NCBI GenBank assembly: GCA_021186555.1
Contig: JAJKFL010000330.1
Coordinates: forward strand, 27,395,444 to 27,459,443
Direction: 5' to 3'
DNA from: Reticulitermes speratus
Taxonomy: Eukaryota; Arthropoda; Insecta; Blattodea; Rhinotermitidae
DNA length: 64,000 bases
This document shows positions 12,790-23,959 of this stretch, in pieces. The notes under the pieces were generated by a model. The model was not told where the DNA came from, searched no databases, and was given only the letters and a program-made list of their open reading frames with translations. Within the stretch, counting starts at the first letter, position 1. The number at the start of each line of letters is the position of its first letter. Both the position numbers and the translations under genes were made by a program.

Positions 12790-13035
12790 AGGCACGAGGT
12801 CTTGGAGACGTAGAGTGACTGGAGGTATAGATCAACGCACTTTTTGTTGTGGTATTGGACGGAGGTAAGCAGTCAATGTCACCCTCCGGCCCCTTTACCG
12901 CAGGGGGATGGGGTGCCGGGCCTCAGAGGCCTGGTCGATGTGAAGACAAAAGGCCCTCTTCCTGCTGGGAATGGAACCACGATTCCTCGGTCGTCTACCC
13001 TATAGCCTACTCACTCTTCTGACAGCTAACAAGTT
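12790..13035 (-). mobile_element. tRNA-derived SINE, family 1
   Basis: On the minus strand the head reads GAGTAGGCTATAGGGTAGAC, then box B-like GTGGTTCCATTCCCAGCAGG. The body follows with diverged family-1 text and the GGAGGTATAGATCAACGCAC region at the 3' side. This copy is more diverged than those at 957 and 50460. Confidence 0.65.
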
Positions 13036-13139
13036 GCGGTCCTCCAGCTTGGAGTGTGCGCGAGTTGCTAAGAAATTGCATCTATGGAAGACGTAGCGTA
13101 TCATACGGACTTTGCATCTAGAGGGATTACTTTTGCGCG

Positions 13140-13200
13140 GGAATTGGATTCATATGGCTCAGGATAGGATCCCGTGGCTGATGCGAATGCGGTAATAAAT
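13140..13200 (+). mobile_element. short LINE-2 tail fragment
   Basis: GGATTCATATGGCTCAGGAT and GGATCCCGTGGCTGATGCG match the core of the LINE-2 tail. Only about 60 bp is preserved. Confidence 0.5.
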
Positions 13201-13539
13201 CTCCACGACGGACGGACGCCATTGTAGAAACCAGTATCACTCTTTGTTAAAGATGAATATTTTTTGCGGTAAGGGTTCACATCATTACAATACTAAGCAG
13301 CTCACTACATTAGTGATAATTAAGCCCCTTGCTTCTATTGCTTTGTACGATCAATGACCCGAGAGCAATCGAATATCCAGTCAGCAAGGCCAGCGCACAC
13401 TGCTCTGCCAGCTAGGAATTTGCAAATATTTATTTATTGACCTCTCGCACTTATCGTCATCTGTTACTTCGTTTGGGTGCGAATCGTGTCTTGCCTTACG
13501 GGAGAACCTCGGCGGGGGATAAGAATAAAATTCCGAGGA

Positions 13540-13935
13540 GAATGTTTGGAGCTAAGGAGGCAGAAGTGGCAGGAATATGGACAATATTGCATCATGAAGC
13601 GCATCATAATTTTACTTCACCATTTGTTAGTGCTGATTATTGATGAATTTAGGAGGTTAGAAATTTAGAGGGAGGTGAGAAATGTTTACAGAATGTCAGT
13701 CGGAAACTCAGAACGGAAGAAACTCTTAAATGACCTAATCTTAGGTGGTACGATAATATTTAAATATTTATTAGAGGATTTTAGTGTGAAGGATGGAGCT
13801 CAATAAAAGTAATTCAGAATAAGGCCCAGTGGCGGGATGTTGTGAACATGATTAATGAATCCTTTGGTTCGGCAAAAGGTAGGGAATTTCTTGACCAGCT
13901 GAGTGACTATCAGCTTCTGAAGGACTTATCTCGAA
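13540..13935 (+). mobile_element. LINE-2 3' fragment, longest plus copy
   Basis: Translation from 13527 gives NKIPRRMFGAKEAEVAGIW and then LHHEAHHNF, a diverged version of the LINE C-terminal segment. It is followed at 13820-13925 by the nucleotide tail GCCCAGTGGCGGGATGTTGT, GGTAGGGAATTTCTTGACCA and GCTGAGTGACTATCAGCTTC. Stops and indels interrupt the frame. This is the best copy for reading the 3' end of the family. Confidence 0.75.
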
Positions 13936-13939
13936 ATAT

Positions 13940-14929
13940 AAGTGCCATTATTTGTTCGTAATTCCTCCATTTTTAGAAATTAACTTTAAGAATATTATGT
14001 CACTGAAAGAAACTGATGACACGTTGCATGTCTGTCAGGATTAGGTATTATTAATTAAAATTTCAATAATTTCAGTCCTATCTTGAAGTATAATGACGGA
14101 ATGTCCCACAGTTTACACAAAGCTAATGTAAATAATATTTACGCGTCACTTTTCCACGTTATGAAACCGATATCCAAAAGGATTGGTTTCGGCTTGACGT
14201 TAAAAAATCGCCAGCCGCCTATTTCGTGATTCGTTCCGATAATTGCGAAAATATTAAAAAAAGAAATCTCCTTATGATTGTTACTGAACTATAAAAATGG
14301 TCCTTGAATGGAACTATTTCTGGAGGGCCAGTTACATTCTGTTTTAACGTAGAACAGCCTTGAGATGGATAAAATTAATTGGGTCATGTGTAAAAATATA
14401 TGACCCTGAAATGCTCAAGGAATATTGATGGATAGGCCTGTATCATTAGTGGATGTATTCGACCTATCTACATAAGTCTAAGTGTCGAGAATGCCTTGCC
14501 TGGAACGAAATTGGTTTAACACTCTAAAAAGACTTGGTCATCATAGTGTATTCGAAGACGTACAAAACGTGGCATGACGTGTTCATGACAGAAAATTTTT
14601 TTTCGCTTTAAGGAGCTTAAATGCTGAACATATAAACCTACAGGGAGTGAGTGACTGAGGAGGGTGCTGAAGCCATTGGTTGTAATTACTGTGAATCAGA
14701 AAATCCGGGCAACGTCTGAGTACAGGAAGGTCCAGACCTACCTTAATACTTTGCAGTACTTGTTCATCCATAAGAATCGTTTGTCACTCTCGAGGGCTAC
14801 TTCCGTTGCTGGAGCATAGCCAGAAAAGCCTCCTTTTGCCTCTTCAATCCTCCTCCCTGCATTGAACTCGGCTTTCTTCAAAACGCCACTTCCACTAAGG
14901 AAAACACGTTAATGAAAATTCAAGTCGTA
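13940..14929. other. no gene seen
   Basis: AT-rich, with no recognisable gene or repeat. Confidence 0.4.
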
Positions 14930-14985
14930 GACTACTTGGACCCTGAAGATGGAAAGAGCAAGATCCTCCGAAACATCGCTAGCTA
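14930..14985 (+). ncRNA. hammerhead-ribozyme-like motif (degenerate)
   Basis: CCCTGAAGATGGAAAGAGCA followed by AGATCCTCCGAAACATCGC. The core CUGAAGA is at 14943-14949 and GAAAC at 14970-14974. Helix II is weak (GGA with UCC, 3 bp) and helix III lacks the expected GUH. It is similar to the pair at 47113. Probably a decayed Penelope-like or retrozyme terminus and not expected to cleave well. Confidence 0.4.
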
Positions 14986-14999
14986 TACCAATCGACACG

Positions 15000-15056
15000 A
15001 CGTCATATCCCAGATGACTTGAATCTTTATCAACGCCCAACGCCGGTGTGAGAACA
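15000..15056 (+). repeat. segment shared with 62868-62906
   Basis: ATCTTTATCAACGCC, then CGGTGTGAGAAC, also occurs downstream of the hammerhead-like arm at 62795. Here a 7-base CAACGCC is duplicated. Both copies sit next to GACGTCA. It is probably an internal part of the hammerhead-bearing element. Confidence 0.55.
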
Positions 15057-15085
15057 TCACTTCTCGCAAGGCAGTGCAACTTTCA

Positions 15086-15141
15086 AAGAAGAAATAACTC
15101 AATTTGTCACTACCGAGTGACAAATTGAGTTATTTCTTCTT
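15086..15141. repeat. perfect 26-bp inverted repeat, 4-nt loop
   Basis: The left arm is 15086-15111 and the right arm 15116-15141, with loop ACCG. The arms are fully complementary (left arm begins AAGAAGAAATAACTCAATTT). It follows directly after the hammerhead-like segment. It could be a true hairpin, an inverted-dimer junction, or a foldback artefact of library or assembly. Confidence 0.95.
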
Positions 15142-16225
15142 AACGTTTTTCTGCCTTGTTTCAGATTGGTACTACAACCATCCCTTATTCATTTCTGCTG
15201 TTGTTTATTCCAATTACAGGCCTAATACAAATAACTCCTTAAAGCAGAATATCCTGTTAACGAGATTATGTGTCGCTTACATAGGCAATAATTTTCTCCT
15301 CCTATAAATAGCTTCTGAAGCTTAATTACCATGTTCCAGAAGGGCCGCCACTTGACCCTACGCTGAGATGCATGAATCCATTCCAAACCCACAAACGTCT
15401 AGTGACGCCTAGATCTCACAATTTGTCTGTTTCTTTCAGATTTTTTAGTAACTTTCTCATACCTTTAGTATGGGCTACATATACCTCTCTCGCTTCTGTC
15501 ATTTCCATTGACTTCAGTACTCGCGTATTAATTGATGAAGAAACGAAAATGCAAATTCTCATGATACAATGTTGTCCAGGCTCCAGTTACTGCTGTCTTG
15601 TACGTCCAAATGTCCCGTCAGCATCTTGTTTTGACAGCCTCAACACACGTTTTTCCCCAAGCGGGAAAGACCGAGTTTCACAATTATAAAAACAGGAAGT
15701 AAAATATAATATTTTGAATTAAAAATGAATAAATATATAAAAGTATATAAGTTAAGTTGTGTGTGTTGCTGTGGCTTGATTTCGGAGCTTGTTTGTCGTT
15801 TGTGGGAAATCGATTTCGAACCAAAGGGAAAAGAACTTCCGAAAAGAAGCCTTTCAAAACTTGGCTGTTACCCGTATAAATGAAATATAGAAATTGTGAT
15901 TGAAAGTCTGACAGGTTTCCTTCTATTCTAACTACGTTGCACTTCGACAGGAGAAGGGAATAGGCGAGCGTTTTTCCTTAGCCATCTTGAGAATCAGCAA
16001 GTGTGCAGCTTGTGTTTTGTAGACAAAGAAAATGACTTGCCTCAACAGCTGTGGTGTGTTCAAATAATCATAATGCAATACGTTCCTTCACCCCTTCTAA
16101 TATCTCGACAATTTTCTGTCCAGGTATGAAGGTTCGAGTACAATGGCGGTCTCATTATCTCCTGGAAATCCAATCTTTTCTCTCGAACACATAGTGGGCC
16201 TGTCCTTTAGAACAGTAGTCAAATC
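15142..16225. other. no gene seen
   Basis: An open frame at 15372-15689 has no family signature. Otherwise AT-rich. Confidence 0.4.
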
Positions 16226-16400
16226 GAATATCGGTGGCCATGCCATGGCCGGTCTCTCACCTCAGAAACCCGGGTTAAATCCTAGGCCAATTATTTTAGG
16301 TTTGTGATGGACGAAGTTGCACTGGATAGGTTTTTCTCTGAGAACTTCTCCAATACTCCGTATTCATTAGTCCAGGTATCACTGACGCTATACTCGTAGT
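16226..16400 (+). mobile_element. tRNA-derived SINE, family 2 (5' part)
   Basis: GTGGCCATGCCATGGCCGG, then CCCGGGTTAAATCCTAGGCC as box B, then TTTGTGATGGACGAAGTTGC and AGGTTTTTCTCTGAGAACTT. This parallels the head and first body segment of the full copies at 33489 and 47605. The 3' half is absent. Confidence 0.65.
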
Positions 16401-17340
16401 CCGAGCAATTGACAGCGTCTTTAAGTAACGCACTTTAAAAACTCAAAAGTAGGAGGCGAGCGATTAGACCTGCTTCTTATTGGGGTGTCTGGCATTGATC
16501 TCGGGCCCAGGATCGTCTAACCTGGCTGTTGTTTTCTTCTGTCTTCAGTCCCTCAATTAAAATGGGCCGCGACTGCTTCCTTTCGCATCGTTGGCATTCA
16601 TTTAACCAATCGAAGCTACATAAGATTTGTCGTTAAAGGAACATGGTTAAATGTACCAAGGATTAAAACAGAGGTGTCACCGTGTAGGCCTGCACGGGCA
16701 GGTACTGAGGGATGTATAAATGTGTATAAATTATTTTATTCGTGCTACCTATTTTTGTTGCGCAAAGGCGATCTATGTCGTTGTTGCTAATTTTTCTGTT
16801 TATTCGTTTAAAAGTTTAGAACGCAGTGGTAACTTTATAAACCATCTGTTATAGCATTAAGAAGCTGTATTTTTTTTTCTCACAGTTTATTTACGTGTTT
16901 CATATTATACTCAGAAAAACAGCGATATTTCTGTATGCAACATTAGCCGATTGACCCGCATAATGGACAAGGAGTGTATTTAAGTGTAGACATCCCTACA
17001 TCTAGCGGACAAGGAGTGTGCTCTGTCTGAGGTGGAAAATAATTTTATACAGCATTCGGATGAATGCCAATCTTTAAAGGGTTAACTTGGATTTGATTTA
17101 TGGGATTTATGGTTCACACGGCTGCACATTGAAGAATGTAGTTTTGTCTGGTGGAACGTTTTGGCGTTATTAGCCACCTGCACACTAGACTACAAGTAAT
17201 CAGATTTCAGGTACCATAATCTTATTATTTTGATGTTTAATGACGCTTTATTTACTTCGATTATTTAGCGTCTAATTATAGGATTATTACTGTATAACGA
17301 AATGTAAAGAACGTGGAAGGAAAATAATATAAGGTACTCT
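16401..17340. other. no gene seen
   Basis: No recognisable gene. A small direct repeat of the string GGACAAGGAGTGT occurs at about 16963 and 17008. Confidence 0.4.
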
Positions 17341-17342
17341 AT

Positions 17343-17490
17343 TGGTATTTGCCTGGAGGAACTGAGGAAAACCACGAAAACCTCAGTTAGAATTACCTGC
17401 CTTCGGGCGGAGATTTGGATCTGATATATACTGAATATGGTGCACGATTGCCAATCACTGCCGGGATATTCGGAAGTCCCTTTTCGGTTG
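17343..17490. repeat. dispersed repeat fragment shared with 29665
   Basis: ATTTGCCTGGAGGAACTGAG, then GAAAACCACGAAAACCTCAG, parallels 29685-29740. It resembles an internal SINE segment, but no box A or box B is convincing here. Confidence 0.35.
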
Positions 17491-17707
17491 CGTGGATAAG
17501 CGATGACTGTAAGACAGTATTGTGCGTGGTGACGTTGCATCGAATTACGGAATGCGAGTTCAATTATCCCGGAAACTGACTAGTCCATCGACCATATTGC
17601 GAACTTCACTGAGGAAATTTCGATAGCGTATCTTATATTGGTTCATAGGTTATTTGCTAGAATTTTAACATTACTCCACCCATCTCAGTGTCATAAGAGA
17701 ATAAAGT

Positions 17708-17762
17708 GGATGTAGAGAGAGGGGAGAGAATGAGAGAGAGAGAGTGGGAGAGAGAGAGGGGT
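17708..17762. repeat. (GA)n-rich tract
   Basis: Imperfect GAGAGA repeats with GTGGG interruptions. Confidence 0.85.
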
Positions 17763-17834
17763 GTGTTATTGAAGGAAGCTATTGTTACTAAGATTATATA
17801 GCGTCGGCTTTAGATAAAATAAATATGAATATAG

Positions 17835-17975
17835 AGAAATGGTGGACTAATACCAACACGGGAAAGCCAAGGTAGTCGGAGAGAAACCGGTGCAGTACGA
17901 CTTTATGCTCTTCAAACCCCACAGTGGCTGGCTGGAGATCGAATCCCGGCCTCCGAGAACAGATGTCTGCAATTG
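17835..17975 (-). mobile_element. SINE family 2 fragment
   Basis: Box B-like GGATTCGATCTCCAGCC (minus strand) and the body GGTGGACTAATACCAACACG align with the full copies at 21358, 33489 and 47605. Heavily diverged. Confidence 0.55.
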
Positions 17976-19289
17976 CTCGCCTGTAATATGAAATTATCAA
18001 TTGTTATTAAATTAAGAGAATGTATGCATTTCACTGTACAAACCAGCTTTTGCATAACCAGCACTTTTACGAACAAGAATTCGTCTGTCATAGGACCGTT
18101 TTTCATGTGCGGTGTGAAATACAGAATTGGAAGTGTCTGAAAACTAAGGGCTCACGAAGATATTTAGGTGTAAGGAGCATGAGCTGATAGTGCTGTTTAC
18201 GGTATTATGTAAAGGGAACGTTGTCATCTAGTAGATCTGTTTTTAGGATACAGAAATCTATGGGACTGCGATGAGCTCTACATAGGCTGGGGAATGGGAG
18301 ACTAGGAGTGCAAACAGAATTTTGGGCGCGGAAACTTCAGATTGGACGACCGAGAAGGAGAAGATGAATATTATGGCATTGGGTCGTGCGGTAAATTAAA
18401 GTGGACTGAAACTGTGTTATTGGCAGGCTTTGGTGTAGAGGTGTTGAAGGATCGACTTCAGCTATCGGGGAGGTAATGAATGTGGATGGTTGTGAGTTTA
18501 GTTCCTTATTCTGAGAGAACGTGGAAAATTTCTTTTTTGACAAAACAGTTACAGAAGAAATGTCAGGCAGTGAATGTCAGCAGTATATTTGTATTTTTAA
18601 AATGCTTGATAAACTGTACTTTAGTTGCCGACCTTTTCATAACATCCTAAGCAAGTCCATGTGATATCTCACTTATTCAGCCATTTTTGTGAAATCCAAA
18701 TATTTGCCGTCGTGTTCTGCCACTGAAAAATACCGTGAGCGTTTTCAACCCTATTTAGTTACATTTTCACACTATATTTTTTCTAAGAGATATGCCATAT
18801 TATTCTCACATCTGCGTCTATTTCTGTCAAAAGACTTTATTTTAAAGTTTCCAACCAAAATGTTACCCACATTTCTTACGTCCATGAATGTGCTCCACGT
18901 TCTCGTGATCTCATCGTTGTTGGTTTATTCTTCCTAATAATATCAGGTGGTGTTTGCAACTTGTGAAATTTCTTTTTACGCGAGTTTCAGAACACTTTCG
19001 GAATTAAATCATGAGTATGCTGCAGGACCTTAACGTATTGTGCATGTAGTGTTTTATGTCTAGGAGTTTTTTTCATGAAATTTAAGGTCGAAAGTTTTTG
19101 CTTTCTTTACTCGAAGTGCATTAGTTAAATTCACACTGGGATATCGCGTTTCTGTATCTGTATATAAATCTCTGAAAGTACTGAATAGATACAAATAAAA
19201 TTTATTATTGTGCTGCAGGTGGGTGGTTCGCACCGCCGCCATGTTAATCCTTATTCTCGGCAGAAAATTAAGCGCATAATTGGAGTGGT
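17976..19289. other. no gene seen
   Basis: No gene recognised. The G-rich stretch at about 18250-18520 gives open frames on the minus strand without family signatures. Confidence 0.4.
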
Positions 19290-20944
19290 CTCTAGTGTCA
19301 GTTTATCCACACCAAGTGTCATGAAAATCCATCAGATTTTAAAAACTTTTGGCACACATGCAGACGAACACACAGGTGTATTATCGTTTTTTCTTACGAC
19401 AGAGGAAAGGAAATTAGTCTAAAAACGATAGTATCGAGCCATGTGGAACAACCGTGATGTCATCTTTAGGTCTTGGGAGCCTTGAATATTGTTTTAATTG
19501 CGTTTCGAAGTTTTGCCCAAAAGTCATGTCGATAGAAGCTTGAAGACTGCAGTCTTTGAAAGCCTTATCAGCTTCATGATGCAGTTACACTTCCGCAAAT
19601 CCGCACAGTCACGACTCTTGCCTTCATGAAACAAAAAGTGAAAGTGCACGAACTCGGTACGGAAATGGGTCAGGTCGGTACGCGATGCGGCTGCAGGTGG
19701 CTCGGGGCCTATCGCAAAGCTAACATACCTCTTGGTTGTACAAATGTATGTACACTTAGCGAAAACACTGAAAAACAGACATGGCTGCATTGACAAATTG
19801 ATGAGTGGCGGCTGTTGGGGTAGACGAGTGAATGAAGTGAAGGTTGGGAGCACTTTGTTAAATAACACGAAACTGTCACCAACGCAATTTTTTTGGGCAT
19901 TACATTGGATGATTTTTAAGAAGTCAGTAGATCAGCTTATAGGCTATGATCTGAAATAACGCAGAGAAACATATCTCTGTATTGACACGTTTACATGTAT
20001 TTCGGTTTGTTGGTGGTAACGGGTGGGCTGCTACTGTAGGTGTTGTAGCCAACTCGTACCGACAGTCACTTAGAAATAGCTCCTCCTCTTTCCGGAATTC
20101 AAACTATCTTCTATCGCTGATCACTTCTTTCGTAAATGACTGCAAATACGAGCGATTGGAGATAGATTGTGTTACGACTGGCAACGAACTGCACCCAGTA
20201 TTAAGGCGGTAACCCGGAAGCGAAGGCAATGCAGACCGATGGCAGATAAACTGTGTGTGTTATCAGGTGAAGTTCCAGTTTGTTTAGCACAAAAGGGTTT
20301 GGCCGATAATGTACCGTTGCCTGTTAACAGATAATTTCATTCATTATGCCAGTGGCTGTCTTAGTCCAATTTTCATCTTGAACATTAATATATATACTAT
20401 TTCATAATCGTCTGTGTACATATGTTCTAAATTTTCTTACAAGCCTGTCATGTGTTTAAAATGTCACTTGTGTAAGAGGGTTTTTAATAAATCATTTTTA
20501 TGAATTCTTTTATAAATTTGATTATAATAAAGATTTTTGGTCATTTACCCTACATATCTTAAGCGGAAAAATGGCCTTACATGTTTACCATACTTCATGT
20601 TTTTGTGTGTGCCTTCCTATTCTCCTTTCAGCCCTTAAAATATTGATCGATTTTCACGAAATGTATGCGAATTTCATATCAGTGGAGGCCACACTTAATT
20701 CACAATTTTGAATTTTATGCAAGCGGTAATAACAGCAGGGAAGAACTTTTAACCTATGTGTGTATCCTGAAGTGATGCATGGCAGTCATACTTCGAAAAA
20801 TATGTAACATTAATTAAGGTAAATTTTCGTGACATGAAAGGAAAATGAAGCCTGTATGGAATGTATTTTTAGCTGGAAAAACAAGCAATTATTCTCCTAA
20901 GTGGGTTAACTACGCTGTCAGTTGGTTAAATTATATACTGCAGA
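19290..20944. other. no gene; possible transposon tail at 19290-19390
   Basis: CCAAGTGTCATGAAAATCCA, then CAGACGAACACACAGG, resembles the common insect repeat tail of 'cause of tilted' type text that ends in GACAAACAGACAG-like strings, but it is a single diverged copy. Nothing else was recognised. Confidence 0.25.
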
Positions 20945-21128
20945 CGATGGATGAACGAGTATTGAACATTGGTGGAATGATGCTGACAGGGGAAACCCGA
21001 GGCTCGGAGTAAAACATGTCACAGTGCCTCTTTGTTCACCACTAATCCCACGTGGACTGGCCTGGGATCGAACCTTCGCCACTGTGGTGAGAAACCGGCG
21101 AATATCGGCCTGAGCTGTGGCATGACTG
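20945..21128 (-). mobile_element. SINE family 2 (partial)
   Basis: GGTGGAATGATGCTGACAGG, GAAACCCGAGGCTCGGAGTA, CCCACGTGGACTGGCCTGGG and the reverse-complement box B in GATCGAACC align with the full SINE-2 copies. The poly(A)-side third of the element is missing. Confidence 0.7.
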
Positions 21129-21357
21129 AAACAGTTGTTGTAAAAGGATAAGTCGACTTTGCTAGTGTTGTTGCCAAATAGATTTTGGGTTTCAGGTCGG
21201 ATCGAATTGCTGTGAAGTAAATGGGTCATTGTCAGAAATCTTTAGGAATTCGATAGAAACGTAATGGACGGGAAGTAACTGGCTGCTAGGGAGATCTCCT
21301 CTCTTTGTCCGAGGAATTTATCGGTACCCCCTCCCTGGTACAGAATGTTACTGCCTT

Positions 21358-21655
21358 TTTTTTTGTGGTGAAGGGCCCCGCGGCAGAAACTACGGACGCA
21401 CCACAGCCTTAAGGCTTATTGTGAAACCCTTGTGATGGAGGTGAAGAGAAAGATGATCAATTTTTTTTTTTCATTTTTCCAAGTAATGGAGCACCGGTGA
21501 AATGAAACTGACAGGGGAAAACCGAAGTACTCAGGGAAAAATCTGTCCCAGTGCCACTTTGTCCACCACAAATCCTACATGGATTGACCCGACATCGAAT
21601 CCGGGTCTCCGCGGTGGGAGGCCGGCGACTAACAGCCTGAGCCACGGCACGGCCT
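21358..21655 (-). mobile_element. tRNA-derived SINE, family 2, full length
   Basis: On the minus strand: head GCCGTGCCGTGGCTCAGGC (box A), GGATTCGATGTCGGGTC (box B), body GTGGTGGACAAAGTGGCACT, then a 3' end GCGGGGCCCTTCACCAC followed by an A run (T run at 21358-21364 on the plus strand). It matches the copies at 33489-33768 and 47605-47884 along the whole length. A poly(A) tail suggests mobilisation by an L1-like LINE, but that is inference. Confidence 0.85.
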
Positions 21656-22430
21656 TATGTTACTGACTTACTGACAGAACCATTCGTCATGTTAGGAGTC
21701 AGTAAACATCAGGAAGTCTGTGTCGAACAAAAGAAGCAAATATCAGGAAGGTCTCTTTTAATGGGTCTTGGACATGACTGCTCCTCAGTTCGCGTTATGA
21801 ACCAGATTTTTGTGGTAGGCAGAAATTGCGCAGTGGATATTACAGCAAGTTTCACAGCTCTTGGACTGATTGATCTTGATGGAATGATGTTTCTAGAGAA
21901 TTATGTTGTGCTACATGGATGCAATATGTGTGATAGCTTTCTTCTCAGAACTGATGAAAAGGAAGCCGTAATCGAGGAGCAGTTTGTTGTGAAGGGCAGT
22001 GACTGTTTCAGAACTAAGAATATATAGTTCGATTATTTCCTCGTGTCTTTCGGTCTAAGGGAGGAATGGGTGAAAATAATAGCGGATATGGGCAGGCCGA
22101 TGTCAATAATTGTAGATGTAGACCCGTTTTAATCATAAACTGTTAATTGCAATTATTGATGTAACGCTCCACTAGAATTTCGGTCGCTCATTGCTTATTG
22201 TATTCTACATTTAGTCAGCGTCTAAGAAACGAATTTTATGCGCAGTATTATCGCCACGCCAAACTTTTCACACTCTACCTGTCTTGTACGCCTACCAGCA
22301 AACTGACGCACTTAAACCTTATAATGCAACTTTGTGAAAGTAGACTAGTCCAAGTGCCAAGCGCAGCCGAAATTCATGCGACTCTACAAAATACTTTGAC
22401 TAGAATTTTTTTTAATTATATCTCAAGGGA
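21656..22430. other. no gene supported
   Basis: A 112-codon ATG frame at 21689-22027 lies next to the SINE. Its product is soluble-looking with several Cys residues but matches no family I recognise. It could be chance, a host exon or part of a transposon. Confidence 0.3.
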
Positions 22431-22439
22431 AGTAGCTAT

Positions 22440-22590
22440 ATGGGGAGACTGGACAGGATGGACTTGTCTCAGAGTAATGTTCAGTAACGGGCTTTTGGTT
22501 ACACTGTAATGAACTTCTGGGTCCTGAAACATGCGTAAATGGAGAGAGGGAGTTTCGGATTGTTTATTCCTTACTCGATTGCGAATTTTG
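22440..22590 (+). mobile_element. LINE-2 tail fragment
   Basis: TTGTCTCAGAGTAATGTTCA, then TACACTGTAATGAACTTCTG and GGTCCTG, follows the order of the family tail (compare 8950-9020). Confidence 0.5.
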
Positions 22591-22831
22591 GAAGTATCTG
22601 ATATTATGCCACCTCCACCCCCCTGGATTAATGGATTTTAAACTTCACGTTACAGGAGAAGACCTAGGTTGTAACCACCTTATTTCTTGAATATAATGAC
22701 AGCAAAAGTTAAGAAGTTTGTAATTACTTACAAAAATACAGCATTTTCATCATTATTTTATCGTAGGATATATCATTATATCCAACATAGGCGATAGGCA
22801 AATATACGCGACGCGCGGCGATTGTAATCTA

Positions 22832-22846
22832 TTACTACCATTACTG

Positions 22847-22880
<34 letters not shown>

Positions 22881-22881
22881 A
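22832..22881. repeat. (TAC)n microsatellite
   Basis: About 11 perfect CTA/TAC triplets, preceded by degenerate units. Confidence 0.95.
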
Positions 22882-23041
22882 CCCCTTTTACTACTGTACA
22901 GGGCGAAGTCCTGAAAGTCGCCCAGCTCTCAATAAATTCCACCGCTATATGATACGCGTATGTACGACGCGAACGTGTTATTACTGAATTAATTATTTCA
23001 TTCCAACTAATGCACTACACTGTTTTAGTGTTTTCTGTTCC

Positions 23042-23076
23042 TACATATGTTTCGGCACTTCTTGTGCCATCATCAG
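23042..23076 (-). ncRNA. hammerhead ribozyme-like motif
   Basis: Read on the minus strand: core CTGATGA (23076-23070), helix II GGCAC/GTGCC with loop AAGAA (5 perfect pairs), GAAAC (23053-23049), helix III AC-ATAT-GT, and A at the expected cleavage position. This is the architecture of a type I-like motif with a very short helix III. A U sits between the core and helix II, which is not canonical. Helix I is short (C-G pairs at 1.1/2.1 and 1.2/2.2). The best-preserved copy of this subfamily in the window. Confidence 0.65.
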
Positions 23077-23211
23077 GGGTGCCGTCGAGAGTTCACAATC
23101 CTCAATGCATCCGATTCACTTTCACAACATATAATTTATAATTATATTTATAATTATATGTTGTGAAAGTGAATTGGATGCATTGAGGACTGTGAACTCT
23201 CAACGGCGCCC

Positions 23212-23246
23212 CTGATGATGGCACAAGAAGTGGCGAAACATATGTA
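23212..23246 (+). ncRNA. hammerhead ribozyme-like motif
   Basis: Plus-strand partner of the previous motif: CTGATGA at 23212-23218, extra U, helix II GGCAC/GTGGC (one mismatch), GAAAC at 23235-23239, helix III AC-ATAT-GT and A at 23246. The helix II mismatch suggests weaker activity. Confidence 0.6.
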
Positions 23247-23310
23247 AGGCCAGAAAACACTAAAACAGTGTAGTGCATTAGTTGGAATGAAATAATTAAT
23301 TAATTACTGA

Positions 23311-23959
23311 AATGCACGGTATATATAAATAAAAGTGTTTTATTACTGTTTTCAGGAGTGCCTGCCATAACTCTATCCTAAAACAAATGAATCAATTCAA
23401 CACCATCACTCTACATCTCTACGATCCATTTCAATATTAGCTTCCCCTTTACCGCTAGGTCCTCCAAGTGGTCCTTTCCCTTCAGGCTTTCTGACTGAAT
23501 GTTTTGTTTTAGAGAAGATACAAATTATGAATTTCCACAGTATGCAGGTTTCTGCATCTTAACATCTCGGTAGGGCTCCCAATATCAGCTGTTTTAACTA
23601 GTACTGATCACTTCCATGGTATTCAGATTTTTATATATTAAAATTAACCTGAATTATAAATACAAGACCAGTTCCTATCTCAGTAAATAGAATCAAACAT
23701 ATCTGTTAATGCTTCATAGAGATATATTCCTTTTTTTTTCTTTTGCTAAGAAACACAAAGACATGCATAATTGGTTTGGGCAAAATTTAGAATTTTGTAT
23801 GTTAAAGGCTGTGGTGCATACCACTGAACTTTGTAGGGTTAACCATGATTTCGAGGCCGTGCAACTGTCGCTGTGCTCTGTGTATTCGTTTCGTTACCAG
23901 TTTCTGACCCTTTTTTTTTTTAGCCTTCTTCTACCGTAAGTCCATATTTTGATTTCTGA
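23311..23959. other. no gene; possible LINE-2 trace
   Basis: The minus strand at 23550-23505 reads AATTCATAATTTGTATCTTC, similar to the LINE-2 segment at 53755 and 6245. Too short to be sure. Confidence 0.3.

Larger units (their letters stand above)
22979..23310. mobile_element. foldback element with two hammerhead-like motifs
   Basis: Two arms of about 155 bp are inverted around an AT-rich centre at 23125-23160. The left arm contains CATTCCAACTAATGCACTAC and the right arm its reverse complement at about 23266-23285. Each arm carries one hammerhead-like motif pointing outward (minus on the left, plus on the right). Arms differ at about one position in ten. Hammerhead motifs in Penelope-like retroelement termini and in retrozymes are published; here no reverse transcriptase is adjacent. 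It is most likely a non-autonomous or deleted Penelope-type copy. Confidence 0.75.

Noticed and set aside
21689-22027. 112-codon ATG frame
   Set aside because: No recognisable domain or splice context, adjacent to a SINE, and within chance length for this composition.
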